DNA of 64,000 nt from Clavibacter sp. B3I6. GTDB lineage: Bacteria > Actinomycetota > Actinomycetes > Actinomycetales > Microbacteriaceae. The translations under genes and the position numbers were made by a program. The DNA is taken from the NCBI RefSeq assembly GCF_030816895.1, contig NZ_JAUSYL010000001.1, forward strand, positions 1 to 64,000, read 5' to 3'. This document shows positions 24,024 through 31,805 of this stretch, one piece after another (positions within the stretch are counted from its first letter, which is position 1; each line of letters opens with the position of its first letter). Below the pieces are notes generated by a model. It saw only the letters and a list, made by a program, of their open reading frames with translations. It had not been told where the DNA came from and searched no databases.

Positions 24024-25346
24024 TCACGTGTACCAGGTGGGCTCCGGGATCTCGCCGAGGAGCACGTGCCGGCCGACCTCGCGCCGCTTGTACGCGATCG
24101 GGTCGTGGAGGCTGTGGGTGCGGAGGTTCCGCCAGAAGACGTCGAGCCCGACGCTCGACGCCGACGCGCGAGCGCCCGTGAGCTCGAACACGCGCGTGCC
24201 GACCTCGAGGCCGTCCTCGACGATGCGCGCCTTGGCCGCGGCGACCCGCACGGCGATCTCGCCGCGCTTCCGCTCGGTGAGCTTCTCGCGGGGCGCGTGC
24301 AGCACCGCGCTGATCTCGGCGCCCACCGCATCCAGCAGCGCCTCCGACGCCCAGAGCTTCGACTGCAGCTGCCCGTAGCCCTCCAGGACGTACCACTCGT
24401 CGGTCGCGCGCTCCTTGTCGTCGCCGCCGTAGGGCCACGCACGCGTCGTGCTCCGCGTGTAGGCGGCGGCCGTCTCGAGCGCGCCCTCCGCGATGCCCTG
24501 GTAGAAGTTCGCGAACACGAGCTGGATGGCGGGGACGTTAAGGGTGCCGTAGGTGAGCGGCTGGAAGACCCTGTCGACGAAGCCGGCCGCGTCGGACCAC
24601 GGCACCCGCACGTCGCGGATCTCCACCGATCCCGACTCCGTGAGCCGCTGCCCGAGGCTGTCCCAGTCGTGGCCGAAGACGATGCCCGGCTGGTCCGTCG
24701 GCACGATCGCGAAGACGTGGGTGTCCGTGCCCTCGACGACGCCCTCGAGCACGGTGAGGTCCGAGACGACGCCGCCCGTGGAGAACGACTTCCGGCCGGA
24801 GTAGACGAGCTCGTCGCCGTCCTCGCGGATGACGAGGTCGGAGTCGCGCGGGTTCACGGCGCCGCCGAAGAGGAGGTTCCCGGTGGTGGCGAGCTTCTCG
24901 ACCGCCTCGATCTGCGCATCGGTCGCGACGAGACGCGCGGCCCACGCCCAGAGGTAGTGGTAGCCGAGGAGCTGGCCGATGGATCCGTCGCCGCGGGCGA
25001 CCGCGCGGATCACCCTGTACGCCGTGTCCCAGGTCTGCCCGCCGCCGCCGTGCTCCGCGGGGCCGAGCAGCGTGACGAGGCCGGCGTGCTTGAGGAGCGC
25101 GACCTCCTGGTGCGGGCTGGCGCCGGCGCGGTCGCGCTCGACCTGGTCGACGGCGAGGATGTCGGCGACCTCCCGGGCGCGGGCGATCCACGCGGCCGGG
25201 GTCGTGGGGCGCCGGGTGCCCTTCCAGCGGTCGACGGGGGCGTCGCCGAGGGGTGCGGGGCGGGGGCGGTCCGCGGCGGATCGCGCGGTTCCGGGGGATG
25301 CGGCCGAACCGGATGAGGGTCGGGGCTCGCGGTCGATCAGGGTCAT
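24024..25346 (-). CDS. Flavin monooxygenase of the acyl-CoA dehydrogenase fold (DszC/SfnB-like)
   Basis: 440-residue protein of the acyl-CoA dehydrogenase superfamily. Its sequence fits the SfnB/DszC/IsoB branch, FMNH2-dependent monooxygenases that oxidise sulfur compounds. Recognisable blocks are HAGLVTLLGPAEHGGGGQTW, ARGDGSIGQLLGYHYLW, SGRKSFSTGG and RVFELTGARASASSVGLDVFWRNLRTH (split: RVFELTGARASAS and FWRNLRTHSLHDPI). The CoA-dehydrogenase catalytic Glu motif is not obvious. ATG 25346 is preceded by GAGAGGACAGGAC. A ~55-residue Pro/Ser-rich N-terminus precedes the fold. A reductase partner is not adjacent. DszA-like and luciferase-like enzymes occur at 42670 and 36940, so sulfur scavenging is plausible; substrate unknown. 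Confidence 0.82.
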   Translation of the reverse strand: MTLIDREPRPSSGSAASPGTARSAADRPRPAPLGDAPVDRWKGTRRPTTPAAWIARAREVADILAVDQVERDRAGASPHQEVALLKHAGLVTLLGPAEHGGGGQTWDTAYRVIRAVARGDGSIGQLLGYHYLWAWAARLVATDAQIEAVEKLATTGNLLFGGAVNPRDSDLVIREDGDELVYSGRKSFSTGGVVSDLTVLEGVVEGTDTHVFAIVPTDQPGIVFGHDWDSLGQRLTESGSVEIRDVRVPWSDAAGFVDRVFQPLTYGTLNVPAIQLVFANFYQGIAEGALETAAAYTRSTTRAWPYGGDDKERATDEWYVLEGYGQLQSKLWASEALLDAVGAEISAVLHAPREKLTERKRGEIAVRVAAAKARIVEDGLEVGTRVFELTGARASASSVGLDVFWRNLRTHSLHDPIAYKRREVGRHVLLGEIPEPTWYT

Positions 25347-25448
25347 GTCCTGTCCTCTCGTGAAGGGGCGCGACCGGTGCCGCGCCTCGCGGTGGGGCCA
25401 CGGTAGGTGCGGGTCGTCCGGGGCCGCGAGGGGTGTGACGGCGGGTGT

Positions 25449-25490
25449 CCCCGCGTGACTACGCGGGGCGTCACGGGGTGTCACGCGGGG
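25449..25490. promoter_or_regulatory. Inverted repeat upstream of the monooxygenase
   Basis: CCCCGCGTGAC (25449-25459) and GTCACGCGGGG (25480-25490) form an 11-bp perfect inverted repeat around a 20-nt centre that contains another CGTCACGGGG. It sits in the 295-nt gap between the minus-strand monooxygenase and the plus-strand membrane gene at 25642, so it could be an operator for either. Nothing else is evident in the gap except the -10 box listed separately. Confidence 0.35.
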
Positions 25491-25585
25491 ATCCGCGGTC
25501 GGGCGCGACCAGGCAGGGGAGGGCCGCCGAAGTGTCCCGATCCCGCGCTCCTGCGCGTTCCCGGCCGGTGCGCGGCGTCGCGTCG

Positions 25586-25591
25586 TACCCT
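25586..25591 (+). promoter_or_regulatory. -10 box of membrane protein gene
   Basis: TACCCT lies 50 nt before the GTG start at 25642 and matches the TACCCT found before the repeat-protein gene (6156-6161). GGAGG follows at 25629-25633 as ribosome binding site. Confidence 0.35.
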
Positions 25592-25641
25592 GATCCGGGC
25601 GCACCCGACGCCCGCTCACGAGACCGTGGAGGATCGCACCG

Positions 25642-26178
25642 GTGGACCAGCTGCTCAGCCGTCTCGACCGCATCGCCGCGGGTCGCCAGGCGGGCCACGT
25701 GATCGCCGAGGACATGCGCGACCACCCGTGGACGGCTCGGGCGTTCCGCTGGATCCGGTGGATCCTCGTCGCCGAGACCTTCGTGGGCGCGGCGGCCGTG
25801 GCGATCGCCGTGATGCTCGCGGCCGACGGCGTCGACGTGGCGCCGGCCGTCTGGTTCCGCTCCTTCGTGGTGCTCGCGATGACCGTCACGCTCTACTACT
25901 TCGCCTGGCGCGCGTCGGCCGGCTACTGGTGGGCATACTCGCGCCTGCGGCTGTTCAGCCAGGTCTTCCCCGTCGTGACCCTCGTGATCGCCGCGATCCC
26001 GGGCCTCTACCCGCTCTGGATGGTCGTCGAGCAGATCGTGTTCTCGCTGCTGCTCATCGGGGTGGGGGACATCCTGCGGGGCGACCACATGCGGGAGGCG
26101 TTCCCGAAGCCGGGGCGGGTGGGGCGCGCGGCGTCCGGCTCGTCCTCGGCCCGGCCGTCGGGTGGCGCGGCCGCCTGA
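25642..26178 (+). CDS. Predicted four-helix membrane protein
   Basis: 178-residue integral membrane protein. A soluble ~35-residue N-terminus (DQLLSRLDRIAAGRQAGHV) precedes hydrophobic segments near residues 38-60, 72-90, 107-125 and 128-147 (WILVAETFVGAAAVAIAVML; WFRSFVVLAMTVTLYYFAW; VFPVVTLVIAAIPGLYPLWM; VVEQIVFSLLLIGVGDIL). A basic tail ends it. GTG 25642 has GGAGG 8 nt upstream. It is monocistronic, ending 84 nt before tRNA-Pro. No family recognised. Confidence 0.75.
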   Translation: MDQLLSRLDRIAAGRQAGHVIAEDMRDHPWTARAFRWIRWILVAETFVGAAAVAIAVMLAADGVDVAPAVWFRSFVVLAMTVTLYYFAWRASAGYWWAYSRLRLFSQVFPVVTLVIAAIPGLYPLWMVVEQIVFSLLLIGVGDILRGDHMREAFPKPGRVGRAASGSSSARPSGGAAA

Positions 26179-26231
26179 TCCGGGTGCTGCTCTCGCGGCT
26201 CGCGCGTGCCGGAGCAGTCCCGCTGATGCGG

Positions 26232-26237
26232 TAGGCT
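26232..26237 (+). promoter_or_regulatory. -10 box of tRNA-Pro
   Basis: TAGGCT, 25 nt before the tRNA 5' end at 26263, fits the TAGNNT -10 style common in this window. Confidence 0.5.
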
Positions 26238-26262
26238 CTACGAGTTGCCCAGCGATGGGTAG

Positions 26263-26336
<74 letters not shown>

Positions 26337-26343
26337 CGGACAT

Positions 26344-26375
26344 GCCTCGGAAGGACCTATGGGTCCGGCCGGGGC
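26344..26375 (+). terminator. tRNA-Pro terminator
   Basis: GCCTCGG/CCGGGGC and GGACC/GGTCC make a two-part hairpin with a short loop, followed by ATTCGTCGTTTTAC. It ends the host-like sequence; base composition drops sharply just after it. Confidence 0.75.
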
Positions 26376-26546
26376 ATTCGTCGTTTTACGACACCTCCCC
26401 TATGGGGGCCGCAGCCTCGCTTGCGAGAGCGCTCACTGATAATTTAGCCTTATTGTTACCAGGCGCAGTCAAGAGGATCTCCATGGCTGAGCAATAGATG
26501 CTGCGTGGTCCGCACGACTGCTTTGGTACCGGCGATAGAGGTTGAC

Positions 26547-27680
26547 ATGGTGCAAGAGGCTCGGTCGATCGCGATTCTTGTCGGAAACGGACTATCAATT
26601 GCGTTTAATCACGAGCTTGCCCTCCAAAGTCTTACAAGCGAAGTTTTAAGCCGGATCGAAAATGCCGAAGGCGGAGATGTGGTATCCGCAATGAAAGAAA
26701 TTGCGGAGCGCGCCCTACCACGCGGAGTCTCCAGTGACAGTGATTTCGAGATGCTTGTAGGCGCATTTGGTGCTGAGTCCCGAACTTTAGGACTGTTGGG
26801 CACCTTGGCCAAATTGCAATCCCCTTCAGATAGAAAGCTACGACGTTCTATAAAACGCGTCTCAGTCTTTGCAAATCAAGTAAGAGACAACGGCATAAGC
26901 TACGTACTGCAGGTCATTGCAGAGCGTTCTCATGCTTATGAAGACGAGTCGGTGCAACTACGTAACCTCGTAAAGGACATAATACGCGACTTTGATGGAA
27001 AAGTCACATTTGGCAATCTAAACTACGATACTCTTCTATTGGCTGCCCTGCTTTCTGTCTGCCAAGACGAACTCGCAGATATGGGGCATGGCTGGAGAAG
27101 CGTGTCGGTTACTGTCGAAGACCACCGAACTATTTCTGTTCCTGCTCTACGGGCTGATGTTACGGATTTTCCCACTAATCGTAGGGTGCAGCTGCTGCAC
27201 ATGCACGGATCTCTTACCTTTTGGGCAACAGCGGACGGTACCATTTTCGCGAAGTTGCCCCGGGAGTCGCTCGAGGATGCTGACCAGTGGGAGGCAGTCC
27301 GGGCGCGAACTACTAACGTAAGACCTGTTGTTGTGCTCGCTAATCAAAAAGACAAAGCTGAGCACGTAGAGAGATACCCATTTAACCTGGCATATGAGGC
27401 GTTCAGTGCCGGCCTCTCGCGGGCGGCCCACTGGCTCATCATCGGGTACTCCTTCCGAGACGCTCCGGTAAACACTCAATTGAAAGTAAAGTTTCGGCTT
27501 GCGATTGACCCTCCGATCGTGCTAGTTGTTTTATTTGGAGATTCACCTACGAGGGTTGAGATAGAACAAGCCTTTGGTTGGTCACGCGACGATGGGGCTT
27601 CTGAGGAATGGCTGCTTATCGACCGAGAAGGCGCAGACGGCGTACAAGATCGAGCGGTATGGACCACCTTTGTTTCGTAA
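26547..27680 (+). CDS. SIR2-like protein, probable NAD-binding/NADase effector
   Basis: 377-residue protein with the SIR2-like Rossmann hallmarks found in bacterial defence proteins. ILVGNGLSIAFN (residues ~10-21) is the nucleotide-binding glycine loop. NLNYDTLL (~157-164) is the TxNYD-type motif. LLHMHGSLTFW (~216-226) carries the catalytic histidine. LIIGYSFRDAPVN (~297-309) is the GYSFxD block of SIR2_2/DUF4917-like families. Such proteins often deplete NAD+ on phage infection; the activity here is inference. ATG 26547 has AGAGG 5 nt upstream; an in-frame GTG 26505 lacks a good site. Base composition is foreign. No second effector domain is obvious. It converges on the ASCH gene. Confidence 0.82.
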   Translation: MVQEARSIAILVGNGLSIAFNHELALQSLTSEVLSRIENAEGGDVVSAMKEIAERALPRGVSSDSDFEMLVGAFGAESRTLGLLGTLAKLQSPSDRKLRRSIKRVSVFANQVRDNGISYVLQVIAERSHAYEDESVQLRNLVKDIIRDFDGKVTFGNLNYDTLLLAALLSVCQDELADMGHGWRSVSVTVEDHRTISVPALRADVTDFPTNRRVQLLHMHGSLTFWATADGTIFAKLPRESLEDADQWEAVRARTTNVRPVVVLANQKDKAEHVERYPFNLAYEAFSAGLSRAAHWLIIGYSFRDAPVNTQLKVKFRLAIDPPIVLVVLFGDSPTRVEIEQAFGWSRDDGASEEWLLIDREGADGVQDRAVWTTFVS

Positions 27681-27923
27681 TTACTTTTATAACTTTCTAA
27701 GTGCTTGTCCATGCGTGTTTAAAGAGTGAGTCAAAAGCTTCTTCCTAGCAGATCTCAAATCCGAAACCAATCACAAATTCTTGATACGTGAATAGTTATG
27801 CGGCGAGGCGTTCCTAACGATAGGAAGCTGTTGTCATATCAGCGCTGACTCCGAAGGGCATAAGCACAGTCCGTTGTAGGTTACGAATATACTGGCCTCG
27901 GCGGTCCCATATAATGTATCGTT
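27681..27923. other. Gap between convergent SIR2-like and ASCH genes
   Basis: 243 AT-rich nt with no open frame worth calling and no clear hairpin terminator. Nothing else recognised. Confidence 0.5.
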
Positions 27924-28400
27924 TTATCCTAATGCTGCCACCGGCAGCGTTCCATCACCAAGTGCGTGCTCAGGACCACCTGCGGACATACGCAGTAATC
28001 GAGAAAGCTGTAGAGAAGTAAGATAGCGAAAACTTTGAGCTGGCTCGACGTGAAGATATCGTCGAAGATCTGGCAGGCTCACGGGGTGCGCCCACACGTC
28101 CGGCTCTCCGAGCTCAAGAACAGAACACACTCGTGCTCCCGAAAGATATTCGGATAATTCAGCCTGCCCAATGCCAATGGCACTTGAATAGTCTCTCCAA
28201 ATGTCCTCCGCGTTACTGCGCACTAGGCCTTTTACGCGCATCGTACCGAGTATGGCTTTCTCGGGCGAGCTCGAGTAAATGACAACCGTCATCCCCTCGG
28301 GCACGGCCGGAAAACGACGGCGGACTTCCGCCGTCTTTGTACCGGTAAGTAGTCCTTGGGCAAAGCGCGGACGAACAGATAGTAGTAAAATCGAACTCAC
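27924..28400 (-). CDS. ASCH/PUA-fold domain protein
   Basis: 158-residue protein. The N-terminal ~110 residues fit the ASCH fold, a PUA-like RNA-binding beta barrel. LLLSVRPRFAQGLLTGTKTA leads into EVRRRFP, a typical ASCH opening, followed by MTVVIYSSSPEKAILGTM and a final helical segment (FRYLTSLQLSRLLRM). Some ASCH proteins are nucleases or deacylate modified cytidine; no catalytic assignment is made here. GTG 28400 overlaps the stop of the GNAT-PIN gene by 4 nt (GTGA), so the two are one operon and probably act together, for example as RNA-targeting factor and regulator. Composition is foreign. Confidence 0.8.
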   Translation of the reverse strand: MSSILLLSVRPRFAQGLLTGTKTAEVRRRFPAVPEGMTVVIYSSSPEKAILGTMRVKGLVRSNAEDIWRDYSSAIGIGQAELSEYLSGARVCSVLELGEPDVWAHPVSLPDLRRYLHVEPAQSFRYLTSLQLSRLLRMSAGGPEHALGDGTLPVAALG

Positions 28401-30421
28401 GATCTAGGCCCTTTGTCGGTCTGAATGTTCATCACGTCATCGAACATCTCAGGGCTAACCTTCCGCATACTTTGCACATTTCCGTTTACATGGCGCACGA
28501 AAACCTCATCGTGACGCGAGATCGATTGTTTGAGTACTTCAGTGTCTTCAAATCGTATAACACTGACAGTGCCGGTTTTGTCGGCTGCGGCCTCAATATC
28601 GGATCGACGGAGAACGCCGACCGTGCCAAACCGGGTCAAAGCATCATTTACTGGCAAGCGGACGGCTTCCACGAGTAGCGACCTTGCAACAATTCGGCGA
28701 ATGACGTGCTCCGTCTTCGAATCGCTGGTCGCGTACCACAGAATGCGAGCGGGCAAGTTCGTGGGAACAATTCGCGTGCCCGAGAAGTAAACAAGCTCGC
28801 GTGACAGACCAAGTCCTCGTCGCCGAAGCGATATAAGTCCGTCGTTCAAGCCTAGGAGATGAGTCGCCCACCGAGGCTGAATAGGTATCACGTACGTGTC
28901 CAGACCCGCGTTGCGAACGACGAGCGGCCATCTATTCCTTTCGGCCAGGCGAATCTCGTAAGGCGAGCTGATGGTAAGGGCAGACGCATCTGCTGAAGCA
29001 GGGCCGAGGGCCGCAGCACGCGGATTCGCGGCGCTAAATCCGTCGGCTAATAACGCAGCGTCAAGGGTATCGGTAACGCCGGGATCAGAAACTTCTATTC
29101 GGGTCGCTCCTCGCTCCCAGGCTTCACGTCGAAAATGTCGAAGTAGCTGGAACGCGACTGTACTACCTCGTTCCCCGCGAACCGCCCGGATCATCAGTAG
29201 TCGTAGCGTTGGCCCATCTAGTTCCCACGCAGCGAGAGCCCATAAGCCACCTTGCGAGTCTGTAAGCTTCTGCACTTGAGTTGAATGCCGTTTTGCGAGG
29301 AGCTCACGAAATCGTCGTGCGAACACCTCGGGTTTGGTCTCCTTGGCGTATGCGCGAAATGCCGGTTCTAGCTCAGGCTCCACGTCAATGACGTCGCGCC
29401 ATTCAAGATCGCCGTCGTCGATAAGGTGTGAACGAAAGTCCGTCAGAAACGACGTTGGACTAAGGGCTGCAATGAGCTGATGCGGCCGGACTATTCGGAT
29501 GCCATGTTCGCCCAGATTCCATCCACGGGCTGCGGTAATTACGTTGCCATCATTTGTCACAAAGTAATCGGCGCCCGCATGAACAGCGTCAGCGATGTGG
29601 AGTACGTCCTTTTGTAAGCTCGGGTCTTTGCTAAGTAGCTGAGGTGCCGTTGCGGCCAGTAGGTTGTCCTCGACCTTACGGTTATCTGGGCGAAGAGTGC
29701 TTAATCGTGTAAGGTGCTGCGTCGCAGCCCGAACATGCCGACGTGCAGTCTGGTTCTTGTTTTGGCTTATTTCATTGTCCACTTCTCCTGAGACGGCGAA
29801 TGTGATCAGCGGCTGGAGCCAGTCTGCTTCAAGCTCGCTACTTTCTTTTCGATGAGCACGTACAACGTCTGTAGGAAGGAACAAGTCATTTATAACATTG
29901 GTATCGAGAATGGCGAGGGGAAGATTCGATGAGAGGATCGCGGATTCAAATAGATCAAGTCCTTCTTCAATGTGAATCCTCTTGACCCAGTTCATTAGCA
30001 CTGAGCCTGTCAGGGCTCGACCTGCGCGCTCTGACGCAACATGCATCCCCAAGGATTGCCAAAAGCCGTCTACCCCGTAGTCAGTTCTGCACGAGGCCGT
30101 GACGAATATGCGATGAGGATGCAAGCTGATCGCAGTGTCAACCATCGCGCGCGCCAGGCCCGTTCCCCGTGCCTGCTTTTGTACACACACGTGAACTAGT
30201 TTAATGAGATTACTTCGCGGTACGTCGTAAAGGACGTAGCCGGCGATCGCGTCGTCGACTACTCCGACTAGGAGGCCGCCGTGTTTTGCCCGATCGCGGA
30301 ACCCCATATCGGGCATGGGACCAAGCCGCGCTCGATTTAGTTTATGAATTGCAAGAACGGCATCGAACTGCACCTGCGCGTCGGGCAGGTCCGGTTCCCA
30401 TACCACAACGTCTACATGCAC
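28397..30421 (-). CDS. GNAT-PIN-GNAT-PUA-like multidomain protein
   Basis: 674-residue fusion. Residues ~1-145 are a GNAT acetyltransferase domain (LLVGVVDDAIAGYVLYDV, then the acetyl-CoA loop VCVQKQARGTGLARAMVD). Residues ~170-320 form a PIN nuclease domain: LAILDTNVINDLF holds the first Asp, GEVDNEISQNK the Glu, and HIADAVHAGADYFVTNDGNV the later Asp residues, so the active site looks intact. Residues ~380-475 resemble a second GNAT-like domain (LRLLMIRAVRGERGSTVAFQ). The rest looks PUA/ASCH-like (LVYFSGTRI, ARILWYATSD, RFGTVGVLRRSDI). PIN toxins cut RNA and GNAT toxins acetylate aminoacyl-tRNA, so an RNA-directed conflict role is inferred. GTG 30421 follows AGGGG; ATG 30490 would add 23 residues without family resemblance. 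Foreign composition. Confidence 0.82.
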   Translation of the reverse strand: MHVDVVVWEPDLPDAQVQFDAVLAIHKLNRARLGPMPDMGFRDRAKHGGLLVGVVDDAIAGYVLYDVPRSNLIKLVHVCVQKQARGTGLARAMVDTAISLHPHRIFVTASCRTDYGVDGFWQSLGMHVASERAGRALTGSVLMNWVKRIHIEEGLDLFESAILSSNLPLAILDTNVINDLFLPTDVVRAHRKESSELEADWLQPLITFAVSGEVDNEISQNKNQTARRHVRAATQHLTRLSTLRPDNRKVEDNLLAATAPQLLSKDPSLQKDVLHIADAVHAGADYFVTNDGNVITAARGWNLGEHGIRIVRPHQLIAALSPTSFLTDFRSHLIDDGDLEWRDVIDVEPELEPAFRAYAKETKPEVFARRFRELLAKRHSTQVQKLTDSQGGLWALAAWELDGPTLRLLMIRAVRGERGSTVAFQLLRHFRREAWERGATRIEVSDPGVTDTLDAALLADGFSAANPRAAALGPASADASALTISSPYEIRLAERNRWPLVVRNAGLDTYVIPIQPRWATHLLGLNDGLISLRRRGLGLSRELVYFSGTRIVPTNLPARILWYATSDSKTEHVIRRIVARSLLVEAVRLPVNDALTRFGTVGVLRRSDIEAAADKTGTVSVIRFEDTEVLKQSISRHDEVFVRHVNGNVQSMRKVSPEMFDDVMNIQTDKGPRS

Positions 30422-31103
30422 TCGATGCCCCTGTCTCTTCGCGCGTCCGCTACTGTCTAGCACTGGTTGCGCGGCAGAACAGTGAGCCATGCCGTAGGCC
30501 CCCCCGTTTACTGCTTGTGCATTGCCAACTGTCCTGCGAGGCGCAAGTGCTGGTTGGGCGTGTCCGAGGTGCGGCTAGGCCGTCCTGGAGAGCAAGGCCG
30601 CAGGTGCTGGGGCGCTTCGACGAGCCTTGTAAGTTATATTGGTTCGCGACGCGCATTAATGAAGGGTGAGGCTGTACTACTGTCGGTGGCAGCTTCTTCA
30701 TCGCCGCAGTCGGGGCCGTGCGAGCTTCCGCGTCTACGGCGGTAAATACGCTCGGGCTCCGTCGCGTTGACAGGTTCCAGCTGCTCGCACTCGCCACAGC
30801 TACGCCTCGTGATGGGGAGAATAACTTTACTCCGGCTCTGGAGCGGGTCACGCCTGCTTCGGCTCCTAAGCTGGCGGCGCGCGCGAACTGCCGGCTTCTG
30901 CGCCTGCGGCACCGGCGGCAGCCCGGCCCCGCAAACCACTCTCATTGAGCTGGTCGCCTACTGCTCTCCGTCGTGGCGTAGTCGTGCCGCTGGCCGCCGT
31001 AACTGCGCCGGTGGCAGCAAGGTAGTTGCCAACAGCGGAGACTTCCACTGGAACGCCATGTGAGCGATGTCCAGGCGGCCGCCGCCGGCCGGCGCGGGCA
31101 CCC
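30422..31103. other. Island right-end junction without a supported gene
   Basis: About 680 nt. Several short open frames exist on both strands, but none has a ribosome binding site or recognisable domain. Composition rises from low-GC to host-like across the stretch. GGAGACTTCCACTGGAACGC at about 31040-31059 has the look of an insertion-sequence end, and might be a remnant of the element that brought the island; this is unverified. The promoter of the GNAT-PIN operon should lie near 30421-30520. Confidence 0.4.
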
Positions 31104-31598
31104 TCACCGCACATTCCGCACCGTAACCATTTCCGCGCCCTGGAACGTCTGCCGCTCCTCGGCGCCGTCGCGGGCGAAGCGGTTGCGGCGGTAGAAGGAC
31201 TCCGCGCGCGGGTTGTCGTCGGCCGCCCAGAGGTAGGCGGGGGCGTCGACCACGGCCGCGTCCAGCAGGGCCTGGCCCGCGCCGGAGCCGTGGGCGGAGG
31301 CGACCACGTTGATCGCGTAGAGCTGGAACGGGCGCGGCGGATCCTCGTCGCGCGCCGGCCCCGCGAGCGTGAAGCCCACGATGCGGTCGCCGTCGAGGGC
31401 GACGAAGGGCAGTGCCTCGGCGAGGCCTTCTGTGAGAGTTCGACGCCACTGCTCGGCCCGCGTCGTGACGTCGAGCCCGTCGAGGTACGACGCCGGGAGC
31501 AGGTGCGCGTACGTCTCGCGCCAGGCGCGGACGTGGACCTCGGCGATCCCATCCGCGTCGTCGGGGACGGCGGGGCGGACGGTCGGTGGCACGGTCAT
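31104..31598 (-). CDS. GNAT family N-acetyltransferase
   Basis: 164-residue single-domain GNAT. VRPAVPDDADGIAEVHVRAW opens the fold, RIVGFTLAG is the central strand, VVASAHGSGAGQALLDAA the acetyl-CoA pyrophosphate loop (Q/RxxGxG/A type), and NPRAESFYRRNRFARDG the C-terminal motif B. The substrate is unknown. The codon use is host-like, so it marks the end of the island. ATG 31598 is preceded by TAGGAT only 6 nt away, suggesting a leaderless transcript. Confidence 0.88.
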   Translation of the reverse strand: MTVPPTVRPAVPDDADGIAEVHVRAWRETYAHLLPASYLDGLDVTTRAEQWRRTLTEGLAEALPFVALDGDRIVGFTLAGPARDEDPPRPFQLYAINVVASAHGSGAGQALLDAAVVDAPAYLWAADDNPRAESFYRRNRFARDGAEERQTFQGAEMVTVRNVR

Positions 31599-31604
31599 CC
31601 CGAG

Positions 31605-31610
31605 ATCCTA
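31605..31610 (-). promoter_or_regulatory. -10 box of GNAT gene, leaderless pattern
   Basis: On the minus strand TAGGAT is followed by six bases and then the ATG at 31598. No Shine-Dalgarno sequence separates them, consistent with transcription starting at the start codon. Confidence 0.45.
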
Positions 31611-31805
31611 GGCGGGTCGGCATCCGGCGACCGAGACGGCCAGGCACCATGCAAGCCCGAGAACGGCGTACCCGCCGGATCCATTCCCCCCATGACGCCG
31701 CGTTTCACCCCGTTACGCCGTGTGATGACGCCTACTGCGAAAACCCTGCGTGCGTGTTGGAGTGGCGTCATCCCACCCGCATCACAGACACGCAGGAGCA
31801 GAACC

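Larger units (their letters stand above)
26376..31060. mobile_element. Low-GC genomic island beside tRNA-Pro, candidate defence island
   Basis: From the tRNA terminator to about 31060 the sequence is visibly poorer in G+C than its surroundings, with A/T-ending codons common and host-style GGATCC absent. It carries a SIR2-like gene (+) and a GNAT-PIN fusion plus ASCH operon (-), facing each other. I find no integrase, transposase or duplicated tRNA 3' end, so either the recombinase was lost or the island entered by homologous recombination. The right boundary is inferred: the host-like GNAT gene begins its 3' end at 31104. Confidence 0.65.

Noticed and set aside
30450..30851. A 133-codon minus-strand open frame beyond the GNAT-PIN gene
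   Set aside because: No ribosome binding site, no recognisable domain, and it overlaps the N-terminal region of the GNAT-PIN gene in another frame.
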